This document shows, in pieces, positions 52,054 to 61,476 of a stretch of DNA of 64,000 nt; the stretch's first letter is position 1, and every line of letters starts with the position of its first letter. Under the pieces are notes generated by a model. It saw nothing but the letters and a program-made list of their open reading frames with translations. It ran no database searches and was not told where the DNA came from. The stretch covers positions 620,001-684,000 of the forward strand of contig OX638330.1 in NCBI GenBank assembly GCA_951812725.1, written 5' to 3'. The position numbers and the translations under genes are program-made. The stretch comes from an uncultured Caldilineaceae bacterium. GTDB taxonomy: Bacteria > Chloroflexota > Anaerolineae > Caldilineales > Caldilineaceae.

Positions 52054-53460
52054 TCAACCGCCCGGAACAGGCTTCGGTTCTTCCCCGGTCTCCAAGAAGC
52101 GCCGAACGTCTCTGCCGGAAGGGACAAACAAGTCGCCGCGTATTGCGTATAGGCGGGCGTTCTCGAGACTGATCTCAAGACGCAGCAACTGATTGCTCAA
52201 GGAGGCCATGCTGTTGCCGTTCTTCCAGCGCGGCTCCCAGTACAGTTCATCGCCAGCGAAAGGCTGGCAATCTTCGAATTCATACCCCTCGATGGTCTGG
52301 CCCTGCAAGTCGGTCACCTGCACGCGGGTCTCATGCCCCGACTGCAGGTTGAGGCGTAGCTCCCCGCTGCGCCAGAACAGCGGACGAGTGCCCAGAATGC
52401 CTGGGCCGCCAGCCGACTCCAGATACATGAAGCCGTCAAGACGCAGCCGGTGCATCACGTGCGCGCCCAAGTCGGCGCCTTGAATGTGATATCCATGCTC
52501 CAGCTTCGAAGCGCTGGAGTAGATGCGGATGCACTGGTCATCATCTATGATCATCGACATCGGCCGCATGATGCCGGCGCCCAATTCGCCTGTGGGAGTG
52601 TTGGGGATGAATGGGTCCCGCAGCGAGCGATGAAAGTGCCAGCCGTTGTAGCTGTAGGATAGCTGGCCATAGGTCCTGCCACCATAATACTTGCGGTGCG
52701 TCGTCGGGTCGGCGGCCTGGTAGGGTACGGTGTTGTAGACCCATACGAACCCGACGAACATATCTTCATAGGGAAACGCGGGATTTCCATAGAGTTCGGT
52801 GAGGGGCAGGTCCAGGGCATCGGCCCGCAGGGTCAGTTCGTCATCGCTGAAGGATCGCCAGTCCTTCGTCTCGGAGACGGCCAGCCGTCGAGGATGCGGG
52901 CTGCGGCCGGGGCGCGCCATGATGACATAGGACTGGCGCAACTCGTTCCAGAATGCCATACTGGGCGGGTCGGGCGAGCCAGGCCGCCACTCGGCGCCCT
53001 CGACCTCTCGCCACGTCAGGCCATCCGGCGATGTGTACAGCAGGGCACCTATTTTGGTGGTGACGAGGCCCTTCAGACGCTCCTGCGGATCAGCAGCCCT
53101 TTCGTCAAAGTAGTGGTCCCACTGCCCGAATCGGGCCATGGGGATTACTTGATTGGGGAATGCGCGGTCAGGAATGGGAACCTTGTCAGTCAGGTCCGGG
53201 ATCTCCCAGTGGATGCCATCGTCGCTCTCGGCGATGAGCGGAAACGAGATTTTGGCCGGCATGTGGGAGATCGACTTGCCCTGATAGAGGCAGCGCCACT
53301 TTCCTGTTTCCGTGCGAAAGACGGTGGGATACCCTGAAGCGAGGCCGTGAGCGGGGTCTATGAAGGTAGCTTCCGGCTCCAGCTCCGGTTGCCCGACGCG
53401 ACGGCGGAGATTCTCCCAGCGATTCAGATAGTAATCGTCAAAGAACAGCAATGTGGTCAT
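52054..53460 (-). CDS. Beta-propeller glycosidase-like protein
   Basis: 468 residues from the ATG at 53460 (GGAGG upstream); the frame before it comes from an intergenic repeat. Propeller strands such as IAESDDGIHWEIPD and YTSPDGLTWREVEG and a C-terminal beta-sandwich resemble the protein at 21402-23000. Two acidic/aromatic-rich strands (DDQCIRIYSS, GYHIQGAD) lie in the second half. No signal peptide. It is the last gene of the second complete Opp operon, so it may process the imported compound. Confidence 0.65.
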   Translation of the reverse strand: MTTLLFFDDYYLNRWENLRRRVGQPELEPEATFIDPAHGLASGYPTVFRTETGKWRCLYQGKSISHMPAKISFPLIAESDDGIHWEIPDLTDKVPIPDRAFPNQVIPMARFGQWDHYFDERAADPQERLKGLVTTKIGALLYTSPDGLTWREVEGAEWRPGSPDPPSMAFWNELRQSYVIMARPGRSPHPRRLAVSETKDWRSFSDDELTLRADALDLPLTELYGNPAFPYEDMFVGFVWVYNTVPYQAADPTTHRKYYGGRTYGQLSYSYNGWHFHRSLRDPFIPNTPTGELGAGIMRPMSMIIDDDQCIRIYSSASKLEHGYHIQGADLGAHVMHRLRLDGFMYLESAGGPGILGTRPLFWRSGELRLNLQSGHETRVQVTDLQGQTIEGYEFEDCQPFAGDELYWEPRWKNGNSMASLSNQLLRLEISLENARLYAIRGDLFVPSGRDVRRFLETGEEPKPVPGG

Positions 53461-53491
53461 GGTTGGTTTGCCTCCAGGCGGTACCAATTCG

Positions 53492-53551
53492 GTGGCTAGC
53501 GGGAGGTGAAATGAGGCGATTACTCTCCACTGGTCACTCGCCACTGGTTTT
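53492..53551. repeat. Short intergenic repeat (GTGGCTAGCGG family), copy overlapping the oppF-type stop
   Basis: The core GTGGCTAGCGG is at 53492-53502; the facing half CCACTGGTCACTCGCCACTGG follows to 53548. The same core recurs at 55660-55670 (identical), 56816-56826 (one change), 57896-57906 (one change), 61438-61448 (one change) and 63241-63251 (two changes), always between genes of the minus-strand run. Here the repeat forms the end of the ATPase gene and encodes its QWRVTSGE tail. Confidence 0.6.
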
Positions 53552-54617
53552 CGTCAGGCTGGCCTTGGCCCCGCAAGGCTAGTTCTTTGGCAAAGTGGCA
53601 TGCGGCGTAGTGATCCGGCGCCACTTCTTCCCAGGGGGGAGATTCCTTCCGGCACACTTCGTCAGCATAGGGACAGCGCGGGTGAAAGTAGCAGCCAGTC
53701 GGCGGGTTGGATGGGTCCGGAATTTCTCCCGTCAGCACGATCCGCTCCCGCACCAGATCGGGGTCTGAAATCGGTACCGAAGACAGCAACGCTTCTGTGT
53801 ACGGATGCTTTGGTTCAGCATAGAGGGCTTGCGTCGTCGCCAGCTCAACCAGCTGTCCCACGTACATCACCGCCACCCAATCCGATACATAGTTCACGAC
53901 ACTCAGGTCGTGGGCGATAAACAGGTAGCTTAGCCCAAACTCCTCTTGCAGATCTCCCAGCAGATTCAGTATTTGCGCTTGTATCGACACATCCAACGCA
54001 GACACCGGCTCATCGGCCACGATCAGCCGCGGATTCGTCGCCAGCGAACGGGCGATTCCGATCCTCTGGCGCTGGCCTCCGGAAAAGGCGTGCGGGTACC
54101 GCCTCAGGTAGTGCGGTTCCAGACCGGTGACCTCCATCAGGTGGATGACCCGGTCCTCTAACTCCTTGCCACTGGCGAGACTGTTTGCCCTGATCGGTTC
54201 GCTGATGATATCGAACACCGTCCAGCGCGGGTTCAGCGAAGAATACGGGTCCTGAAAGATCATCTGAATGTCCCGCCGCAACGGCCTCAATTCGCTGTTT
54301 GACAACAGCGCCAGATCCACTTCCGCCATTTGTCCGTTGTCGGCCTCATACTGATAGAGGACCTGGCCCGCCATGGGCTTGTACAGGCGCATTACACACC
54401 GTCCCAGCGTCGTTTTGCCGCACCCGGTCTCACCCACCAGTCCCACCGTCTCGCCGCGCCCGATCCGAAAGCTGACGTCGTCTACGGCCTTCACCCATCC
54501 AGTTTCTCGCTTGAATAGGCCCTTCTGAACCGGAAAGTATTTCCTAAGGTTCCTGACCTCCAGAATAGCCTCTGCATTATCCCGGCGTCCGGCGTCGCGT
54601 TGCTGTGTAGTTTCCAT
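53520..54617 (-). CDS. ABC transporter ATPase, OppF/DppF type
   Basis: 365 residues from the ATG at 54617, 2 bases after the stop of the OppD-type gene. Walker A GETGCGKT, signature FSGGQRQR, Walker B LIVADEP and H-loop AHD are intact; the Cys motif CYFHPRC is in the C-terminal domain. The last residues NQWRVTSGE are encoded by a short intergenic repeat, a tail not seen in the paralog at 10773. It powers the importer with the next gene. Confidence 0.93.
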   Translation of the reverse strand: METTQQRDAGRRDNAEAILEVRNLRKYFPVQKGLFKRETGWVKAVDDVSFRIGRGETVGLVGETGCGKTTLGRCVMRLYKPMAGQVLYQYEADNGQMAEVDLALLSNSELRPLRRDIQMIFQDPYSSLNPRWTVFDIISEPIRANSLASGKELEDRVIHLMEVTGLEPHYLRRYPHAFSGGQRQRIGIARSLATNPRLIVADEPVSALDVSIQAQILNLLGDLQEEFGLSYLFIAHDLSVVNYVSDWVAVMYVGQLVELATTQALYAEPKHPYTEALLSSVPISDPDLVRERIVLTGEIPDPSNPPTGCYFHPRCPYADEVCRKESPPWEEVAPDHYAACHFAKELALRGQGQPDENQWRVTSGE

Positions 54618-54619
54618 TG

Positions 54620-55648
54620 CTACCCTGACTTTTCGTATAGGAAGCAACGCACCCAATGACCCTCTTCCCATTCAATGAGCTCTGGCACTCTCATGTCGCA
54701 GACTCCCTTTATCGCCTCTGGGCAGCGCCCATGAAAACCGCATTCCAGCGGCGGGTCCAGCGGTACCGGCACATTGCCCTCTATCGACTCCAGCCGTTCA
54801 CTGGCTCCCTGGGTCATTCGCGGCCTCGACTTCAGCAAGAGTGCGGTGTAGGGATGCAGGGGGCGATAGAAGATGTCGCGCACAGAGCCAAGCTCCACGA
54901 TCCTCCCCAGGTACATCACCGCGACCCTGTGGCATGTCTCGGCAATGACCCCCAGATCGTGGGTGATGTACAGCACCGCCATCTGGAACTGTGCCTGCAA
55001 TTCCTTGATCAGGTCCAGTATCTGCGCCTGCACCGTCACGTCCAGCGCGGTCGTCGGCTCATCCGCTATCAGGAGCCGCGGGTGGCACGACAGGGCCATG
55101 GCGATCATCACCCTTTGCCGCATTCCCCCTGACAGTTGGTGCGGGTAGGCATTGATTCGCTGCGCAGGATTGGCGATGCCTACCCGGTCCAGCATGTCCA
55201 GCGTGATTTCTTGCGCCTCTTCTCTATCATTCGTGCGATGCAGTAGGATTGACTCCCGGATCTGGTTTCCGATGGTATGCACCGGGGAGAGGCTCGTCAT
55301 CGGCTCCTGAAACACCATCGAGATCTCTTTTCCCCGAATGCTGCGAATCTCGCTGCCCGAGGGATTTAGCTGTGCAAGGTCAATGATCTCCTCATCCGAG
55401 TGCAGCAGGATCTGCCCCTCCACTAACTTCCCCGGAGACGACACGATGCGCATCACTGACGCGGCGGTCACGCTCTTGCCGGAGCCACTCTCGCCAATCA
55501 GGCCCAGCGTTTCATTTTGATTCACGGTGAAACTCACACCGTCCACTGCTTTCAGGATCCCTTCTTCCACAAAGAAGTAGGTTTTGAGATCCTGCACCTC
55601 CAGCAGTGGAGACTCGGTAGAGGACATTGATGCTGGCATAGGTGTCAT
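54620..55648 (-). CDS. ABC transporter ATPase, OppD/DppD type
   Basis: 342 residues. Walker A GESGSGKS, signature LSGGMRQR, Walker B LLIADEP and H-loop THD are intact; the C-terminal domain has the Cys pattern CGFHGRC...VC...RC typical of DppD. The ATG at 55648 lacks a clear ribosome site, and ATG codons 3 and 7 codons later are possible starts. Confidence 0.92.
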   Translation of the reverse strand: MTPMPASMSSTESPLLEVQDLKTYFFVEEGILKAVDGVSFTVNQNETLGLIGESGSGKSVTAASVMRIVSSPGKLVEGQILLHSDEEIIDLAQLNPSGSEIRSIRGKEISMVFQEPMTSLSPVHTIGNQIRESILLHRTNDREEAQEITLDMLDRVGIANPAQRINAYPHQLSGGMRQRVMIAMALSCHPRLLIADEPTTALDVTVQAQILDLIKELQAQFQMAVLYITHDLGVIAETCHRVAVMYLGRIVELGSVRDIFYRPLHPYTALLLKSRPRMTQGASERLESIEGNVPVPLDPPLECGFHGRCPEAIKGVCDMRVPELIEWEEGHWVRCFLYEKSG

Positions 55649-55706
55649 CGTAGTGGTTCGTGGCTAGCGGTGCTTTCTATCCACTCTTCGATATCAGTCG
55701 AACTCA

Positions 55707-56810
55707 TTATCTGTATGGATCGGCGGCGTCCCGCAACCCATCGCCCAGGAAGTTGAAGGCCATGACCGTTACGACCACGAACAGGGCTGGAATCAGTGTC
55801 CACCAGTAGACCGCGACGCTGGCAAGGTTCTGTGATTTCTCCAGCAGGACACCCCAGCTGACGGCCGGCGGGCGCAACCCCAATCCCAGAAAACTCAGCG
55901 CGGTTTCGGCAAGAATCATTCCCGGAACGGCTAGAGTTACATTGACGATCAGATAACCGGCGAAATTCGGGATCAGATGGGCTCGAATGATGGTCCATTC
56001 ACCCACGCCACCGGCGCGGGCCGCGAGGACGTAATCCATCTCGCGCAACTCCAGGAGCTTGCCTCGAACCACGCGGGCAAGCCCTCCCCACCCCACCAGT
56101 GACAGGAGTACCACGATTCCGAAGTAGACCATTTCCGTCGACCAGTCTCGGGGGAGGGCAGCACTTAACGCCGCCCACAGGGGAATTGTCGGTATCGATA
56201 TCAGGAATTCGATGATCCGTTGCACCACCGTGTCGACCTCGCCCCCGTAGTAGCCGGAGATTCCGCCCAAGGTCACACCGATGACGAAGGAAAGCGCCAC
56301 TCCGACTAAACCAATCGACAGTGACAGGCGCGCGCCGTGAATGGTGCGCGAGAAGAGATCGCGCCCGATGCTATCGGCGCCGAACAGGTAGATCGCCCCA
56401 GGCTCTTCAACGCCGAAGAGATAGATATCGGTCTCGATGATCCCCAACAGCTTGTGCGGTTCCCCGCGGGTAAAGAAGCGCACGGGAAAGATGGTGGAGG
56501 TGTCCGTTATAAACATGAGTCGAAGCGTCTCCGTGTTCCTTTCCGAGGTGACGCCGTAGACGAAGGGGCCGCGGAATTTGCCCTCATCGTCGAAGAGATG
56601 AACGGGCGTGGGTGGACGATAGGGATAGGCTGAAAAGCGAAAGTCTTTGGGATAAGGCGCGACGAAATCGGCGAAGATAGCCAGGAGATAGAGCACGATC
56701 AGAATGCCCCCTCCGACGATGGCTAACTTGTGACGCCGAAACTTCTGCCACATCAGTTGCCACTGCGAGGCCAGGTAATACCGTTCTTCGGCGCTCAGTC
56801 TCTCTGTCAT
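55707..56810 (-). CDS. ABC transporter permease, DppC/OppC type, with large periplasmic insertion
   Basis: 367 residues. Membrane segment 1 at about 31-50; an insertion of about 90 residues (52-142) with many aromatic residues; then FGADSIGRDLFSR (143 onward). EAA loop AARAGGVGEWTIIRAHLIP, C-terminus GDGLRDAADPYR. The insertion shares strands such as FVYGVTSERNTETLRLMFI with the paralog at 8524 (VYAVTGERDMRTFKRVYV). Confidence 0.92.
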   Translation of the reverse strand: MTERLSAEERYYLASQWQLMWQKFRRHKLAIVGGGILIVLYLLAIFADFVAPYPKDFRFSAYPYRPPTPVHLFDDEGKFRGPFVYGVTSERNTETLRLMFITDTSTIFPVRFFTRGEPHKLLGIIETDIYLFGVEEPGAIYLFGADSIGRDLFSRTIHGARLSLSIGLVGVALSFVIGVTLGGISGYYGGEVDTVVQRIIEFLISIPTIPLWAALSAALPRDWSTEMVYFGIVVLLSLVGWGGLARVVRGKLLELREMDYVLAARAGGVGEWTIIRAHLIPNFAGYLIVNVTLAVPGMILAETALSFLGLGLRPPAVSWGVLLEKSQNLASVAVYWWTLIPALFVVVTVMAFNFLGDGLRDAADPYR

Positions 56811-56864
56811 GAATAGTGGCTAGTGGGTGGTGTGTCCAATCCACTGAATTCTGTCCGACAACGT

Positions 56865-57863
56865 TCAGGTCTCCCTTTCAGTAAACCGTATGCGGGGGTC
56901 GACGATCACGAGCGCCATATCCGAAATGAACGTACCTATGACAGTCAGTGCTGTGAGGAAGAACAGAAGACTTGAGGCCAGAAACATGTCTTCGGCCAGC
57001 AGCGCGCTGAACAGTCTTGGGCCCACTGTTGGCAAGTTCAGGACCATCGCGGTGATGACGCTCCCGGAAACGATTTCCGGCAGCAGCCACCCGATCGTGC
57101 TGGCCATGGGGTTGAGCGCCACCCGCACGGGATACTTGAGAACAAGCCTGGTTTCATGCAGCCCTTTGGCGCGGGCCGTAATCACGTACTGTCGGCCGAG
57201 TTCATCGAGCAGTGTCGCGCGCATGGTGCGGATCAGTCCAGCAGTCGCCGCGGTGCCGATGATAATGATGGGCAGGGGGAGATGCTTGAGAAAGTCGATG
57301 AATTTGGCAACACTCCACGGGGCGCGAACAAAGTCTTTGGAGAAGAGGCCTCCCACGCTCTTGCCCGCCCCTATATTGAGAAAGAAGTAGATCAGGATAA
57401 GCGCCAGCAGGAAATTCGGTATGGCCCTGCCGAGGAAGCCGACAAACATGCCAATATAATCGCCGAACGAATACTGGTGCGTGGCCGAGTAGATGCCGAT
57501 GGGGATTGCCACGAGATAGGTGAAGAGCAGGGTGAACATGGAGATCGCTACCGTCAGTCCGATACGATCACCGATGACCTTGGACACGGGCTGCTCGTGC
57601 GAGAATGACCAGCCCAAGTCTCCCTGCAGGATGTTCCTGGCCCAAGACAGATATTGCACGAATGCAGGTTGATCCAGTCCAAACCGGAATCTCAGGTTTT
57701 CCAGGTCCTCCTGCTCGAGTTCCTCTCCCCTGACTCTGTATTCGAGCTCGAGCCGGTCGACGTAGTCCCCGGCAGGTAGTTGGATGATCAGAAAACTCAC
57801 GCCACTGACCACCCACACCAGCAAAATCATATATACGAAGCGGCGGAAGAGATACACTGCCAT
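56865..57863 (-). CDS. ABC transporter permease, DppB/OppB type
   Basis: 332 residues from the ATG at 57863; the longer frame to 57968 runs into the receptor gene and the intergenic repeat. QLPAGDYVD near residue 30, EAA loop TARAKGLHETRLVLKYPVRVALNP, and C-terminal VDPRIRFTE. Closest in this window to the permease at 7459. The ribosome site is weak, fitting lower expression than the receptor. Confidence 0.92.
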   Translation of the reverse strand: MAVYLFRRFVYMILLVWVVSGVSFLIIQLPAGDYVDRLELEYRVRGEELEQEDLENLRFRFGLDQPAFVQYLSWARNILQGDLGWSFSHEQPVSKVIGDRIGLTVAISMFTLLFTYLVAIPIGIYSATHQYSFGDYIGMFVGFLGRAIPNFLLALILIYFFLNIGAGKSVGGLFSKDFVRAPWSVAKFIDFLKHLPLPIIIIGTAATAGLIRTMRATLLDELGRQYVITARAKGLHETRLVLKYPVRVALNPMASTIGWLLPEIVSGSVITAMVLNLPTVGPRLFSALLAEDMFLASSLLFFLTALTVIGTFISDMALVIVDPRIRFTERET

Positions 57864-57889
57864 GGTGTTGGCTCGTTTAAACTGGATAT

Positions 57890-57933
57890 TGGCAAGTGGA
57901 TAGCGGCGTGAACTCACCATTAACCACTTGCCA
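57890..57933 (-). promoter_or_regulatory. Intercistronic inverted repeat between receptor and permease genes
   Basis: Perfect 10-bp arms TGGCAAGTGG (57890-57899) and CCACTTGCCA (57924-57933) around a 24-base loop, wholly inside the 86-base gap. Part of it belongs to the GTGGCTAGCGG repeat family. Confidence 0.6.
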
Positions 57934-57949
57934 CATTCAGGGCTACCTG

Positions 57950-60091
57950 TTACTGGTGGAGGAACCACGTCTCCTGTTGGTACGGCCTCATGCGCCAGCC
58001 ACCCTTGATGCCGTCATTCCCGGGCGCATTCCCCAGGCGATTGCTCATGCAGTAGAGCGCCGGCGGATCGCTGGTGGTATGGATAACCCACATGTTCTCC
58101 GCGTTGAGCGTGAGAATCTCGCTTGTGAGTTCTTCGTATTCGTCGGTACCGTATCTCGTTACACTCCACTGCTGGGCCGCATCCCAGAGGCGCTTGATTT
58201 CTTCCGGCGGTTCGATCCCTTCTGCGCCGTCGCTATCCAGCCATTGCCTCCAGGGGGCGGAGGACAACCTACCCCAAGGCGGCACGAGCCACCCGAGCCC
58301 CCTCTCGCGCGCCCTGTACTCGTCGCGGCCACCTTCGGCGACCGTGAAGTCCAGCTCGTTGGCGTAGAGTTTTCCCTCCACCACGTCACCGGGCAGTTCT
58401 TTGGGCGTGAAGTCGATGCCGATCTCCTTGAAGTAGATCGCAAACAGATCGAGCATATCCTGGAAGTAAAACACGCCGGCGGTGCGGTACTCGGCGAGGA
58501 TGGAGAGTCTATCACCGTCGGGCCGCATACGATACTCTCCGTCAGCATCCCATGCCAGGCCCATATCATCCAGAAGCGCGTTGGCCTGCTCCACATCGAA
58601 TTCCACGTAGTTGGTCGCCATCCAGTCCTCAAAGCCGGTCCAGTCACTTGAGGCCGGCGCGGCCCAAGGCTCGGTCAGGCCGAACATGAGGCTCTCGCTG
58701 ATTTCGGTGCGGTCGATGGCCAGCGAAAGGGCTTGGCGGAAGCGAATGTCGTTGAAGATTTCCCTCAGAACCGGATCCTGGTGTGTGTAGTTCAAGGCGA
58801 AGTCCAACGCATTGGTGCGGCTGGTGTTTTCCATCAGGAAGGTGGTATAATCGCCCGCCTCTTCGTTCTCCTTCAACAGGGGCGTGTCTCTGAGGGCAAG
58901 TCCGACAGAGTCGCCGGCGAAGTCGATCTCACCGGCAATCATCTTCACCAAAGCACCGGTCTGGGCGCGGGACTCGCCGATCAGGATCAGGATGGTGTCG
59001 ATGTAGGGTAACTGGTTACCGGCTGTGTCCACCCGCCAGTAGTAGGGATTGCGAACCCACAGGGCCGAGTCAGCGCTCATGTCTGCGACGTACCACGGGT
59101 TGAGGGTGGGCGCCGCGGGGAAAAAGCCGGCCCCATGGTCTCCGGACACGTAGTATTGAACGGCTTTCTGCCATGACTCGAAACCCTCCTCCTCGGCCAG
59201 GGCTTCGGCGCCATCGCTGTATTTGGGCATGTACTGCTTCAGGAACTGCGAGGGGTCTGCCTGGCGCCGGCCGGCGAATACCTCAAGCGCGCGGTAGTAG
59301 GGCGCCGCGAAAGTGAACTGCACGGTATAGTCATCGATCCGATTGAAACCCATCACCTCTCCACCGGCTTTATATCTGCCGGGGACCGACGAGGTGATCT
59401 CCTCATTGAGCAGAATGTCCTCATACCAGAACGCAAAGTCGTCGGCGCTGAAGTCATCTCCGTTAGACCATTTCACACCCTTGCGCAAGTGCCAGGTCAG
59501 GCTCATGGCATCCTCCGCCAACTCCCAGTCGACCGCCAGATTGGGGAAGTACTCCGTATTTTCGGGGTTCATGGTCAACATGCGCTGTGTCATATGCTCG
59601 GTGGGAATCGTAAAGACTGAGGCTCCCTTCATCGCGCCCACGAGGACGGCCTCGCCACCGTATTGGCCGATGAAATCGCGAGGGCGTATAACCCCTACGT
59701 CTTCCGGCAGGCGTTCCATCAGCGGCGGCAGGTCTCCGCTTGCGACCCGAGCCGCCAACTCGGGCGCCTCGCTGAAAGCGTCAATGGTCTTTCCGGTGGC
59801 TGCCTCATAGTCGTCAACGGTGGCGAAGATGTGGTCGACGTAAGGCTCGCCTTCGACCCTCATGAGTTCCTGCCCGAGCGCGCTCTCGGACGCTGCGGCC
59901 TCTTTTTCGACCGCTCCCTGTCCCACGCCCGCTTCGGCCGGCGCTTCACTCTCGGCCCCTGGCGGCCCGCAGGCTACGACCACGATTCCCGCAGCGCCTG
60001 CAGTCGAAATGCGCAGGAAATCCCGCCTGTTCATCCGTCTTTGCGTGAGGTTGGACAAAAACGGTCGCATCAGCTTCTTTTGTGCTGCCAT
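57950..60091 (-). CDS. ABC transporter substrate-binding lipoprotein, family 5, Tat-type signal
   Basis: 713 residues from the ATG at 60091 (AGGAGG 6 bases upstream). The N-terminus has a twin-arginine motif NRRDFLR (R22-R23), a hydrophobic core and a lipobox VVAC with Cys41. The family signature is [24 protein letters not shown]. It is unusually long for family 5 and pairs with the similarly long receptor at 5301. First gene of the operon receptor-DppB-DppC-OppD-OppF-glycosidase-like. Confidence 0.9.
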   Translation of the reverse strand: MAAQKKLMRPFLSNLTQRRMNRRDFLRISTAGAAGIVVVACGPPGAESEAPAEAGVGQGAVEKEAAASESALGQELMRVEGEPYVDHIFATVDDYEAATGKTIDAFSEAPELAARVASGDLPPLMERLPEDVGVIRPRDFIGQYGGEAVLVGAMKGASVFTIPTEHMTQRMLTMNPENTEYFPNLAVDWELAEDAMSLTWHLRKGVKWSNGDDFSADDFAFWYEDILLNEEITSSVPGRYKAGGEVMGFNRIDDYTVQFTFAAPYYRALEVFAGRRQADPSQFLKQYMPKYSDGAEALAEEEGFESWQKAVQYYVSGDHGAGFFPAAPTLNPWYVADMSADSALWVRNPYYWRVDTAGNQLPYIDTILILIGESRAQTGALVKMIAGEIDFAGDSVGLALRDTPLLKENEEAGDYTTFLMENTSRTNALDFALNYTHQDPVLREIFNDIRFRQALSLAIDRTEISESLMFGLTEPWAAPASSDWTGFEDWMATNYVEFDVEQANALLDDMGLAWDADGEYRMRPDGDRLSILAEYRTAGVFYFQDMLDLFAIYFKEIGIDFTPKELPGDVVEGKLYANELDFTVAEGGRDEYRARERGLGWLVPPWGRLSSAPWRQWLDSDGAEGIEPPEEIKRLWDAAQQWSVTRYGTDEYEELTSEILTLNAENMWVIHTTSDPPALYCMSNRLGNAPGNDGIKGGWRMRPYQQETWFLHQ

Positions 60092-60142
60092 TGCTCTCCT
60101 CCTGAAAAAGGTAATCCTTCTCATCCACTTATCGGGTCGGCC

Positions 60143-60172
60143 AGACCCCATGGCCAACCGACCGAAATGTCG
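60143..60172 (-). promoter_or_regulatory. Leader hairpin before the long receptor gene
   Basis: On the minus strand GGTCGG...GGCCA can pair with TGGCC.GACC across a bulge, about 55-80 bases before the start. No known riboswitch is recognised. Confidence 0.25.
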
Positions 60173-60264
60173 AAGGGGGAGCGAGCGTCTAATACCTCCT
60201 TTCATCCCTTGAGGGATGTTCATGCGGCGGCCAGTTACCATTCACAGGCCGCCAGCCGCTGGTG

Positions 60265-61419
60265 TTATCCAACGGTCACCGTGCGCACAAGGATCGTCTT
60301 GCATTTCCGTCCTTGCTCGTTGGGGTAGTTGAAATCCGAGTAGGCCAACAGGGCAGTGCGTTCATCCAGCGCCAGCAGGGCGGAGTAGGAGCAGGTATCC
60401 TGGCGCCGTTCAGCTGGCTCGACCACGACCACTCTCGGTTCCCACTCAAGTCCTGCCGGGTCCGGGGTGGCGCGAACGAACAGTCCGGGCCGGCCGTATG
60501 ATGCCAGCGTTATCCCGTTTCCCAAGGTCAACATGCGCGGCCATACTCCACGGTCGTCAAATACACGTGGATGGCTCCACGACTGCCCGCTGTCCAGAGA
60601 GCGGGACCAGTACGACGGGCCGACCCCCAGCAGGTCATGGGTGCGCAATAGGCACAGGACCGAGCCGTCCGGCATGAAGTTGAACTCCGGCTCTGTGAAG
60701 CCGTCGCGCTGGTCGGCGTGCGGGTCGGCCTCCCTGTCCGGCTGGTAGAGGATCTCGCTCAGAACATCCCAGGTATGTCCCGCATCGACCGACCGCAGAT
60801 AGAGAATATTGTTCGCCGGCTGTACCTTGCCATCGACGATCCGTTTCGTATGGATCGCTTCCCAAATGGAGCCATCGGGCGCCAGCTGCGAGCGGCCATG
60901 GTGAAACGAGGGCCAGAAGGCGTACATGTCTTCGCGGACGATACGGATTTCGCCGGGCATGCGCACTGAGGCGGTCTCTTCGAACCAGTCCTTCTCTCCG
61001 CTGCGCTGGCGCAAGAAGCGCCAGCCCGAGAGTTCGCCGGCCAGGTCGGCGGCTCGATATATGTGGGTTATGCGGGTGGGCGCATCCTCCTGGACCAACA
61101 CCGGTTCAGGTAATGTCACCTCGTTACGGTTACGGGACTGCAACTGAATCGGGAGCAGGCGGTCTCCGTTTGGGAGCAGGAGGCCGCCGCGGGCGTCGCG
61201 GCCTGCTACCGCCTCCCACGATCCGCCGTCGTCGGCAGAGAGAGCATGCCTGGAGGGCAACCCGTAGGCGGTGACGGAATCGGCTTCGACGTGAAATTCG
61301 ATGTGGATGCGGCCGTCGGCCAACCGTTCGAGGTGGGGGAACTGCCAAGGGCCCCATTCTCTTACCTCGACCGGGGCCTGGTGGATTAGGACCGGCTCCC
61401 CAAGGGTGATTTGCGGCAA
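60265..61419 (-). CDS. Sialidase/BNR-repeat family protein
   Basis: 384 residues with three Asp boxes (SADDGGSWEAV, SVDAGHTWDVL, SLDSGQSWSHP), the layout of a six-bladed sialidase-type propeller. No signal peptide. True sialidases have an Arg triad and a Tyr nucleophile; these cannot be assigned here, so another exo-acting or binding role is possible. It follows the TIM-barrel gene at 61477 by 57 bases and is probably in the same transcript. Confidence 0.72.
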   Translation of the reverse strand: MPQITLGEPVLIHQAPVEVREWGPWQFPHLERLADGRIHIEFHVEADSVTAYGLPSRHALSADDGGSWEAVAGRDARGGLLLPNGDRLLPIQLQSRNRNEVTLPEPVLVQEDAPTRITHIYRAADLAGELSGWRFLRQRSGEKDWFEETASVRMPGEIRIVREDMYAFWPSFHHGRSQLAPDGSIWEAIHTKRIVDGKVQPANNILYLRSVDAGHTWDVLSEILYQPDREADPHADQRDGFTEPEFNFMPDGSVLCLLRTHDLLGVGPSYWSRSLDSGQSWSHPRVFDDRGVWPRMLTLGNGITLASYGRPGLFVRATPDPAGLEWEPRVVVVEPAERRQDTCSYSALLALDERTALLAYSDFNYPNEQGRKCKTILVRTVTVG

Positions 61420-61476
61420 AATTTTCTCCCCTCTGCCGTTGCTAGCGGCCTGAATCGCTATTGAGCATTGCCAGGT

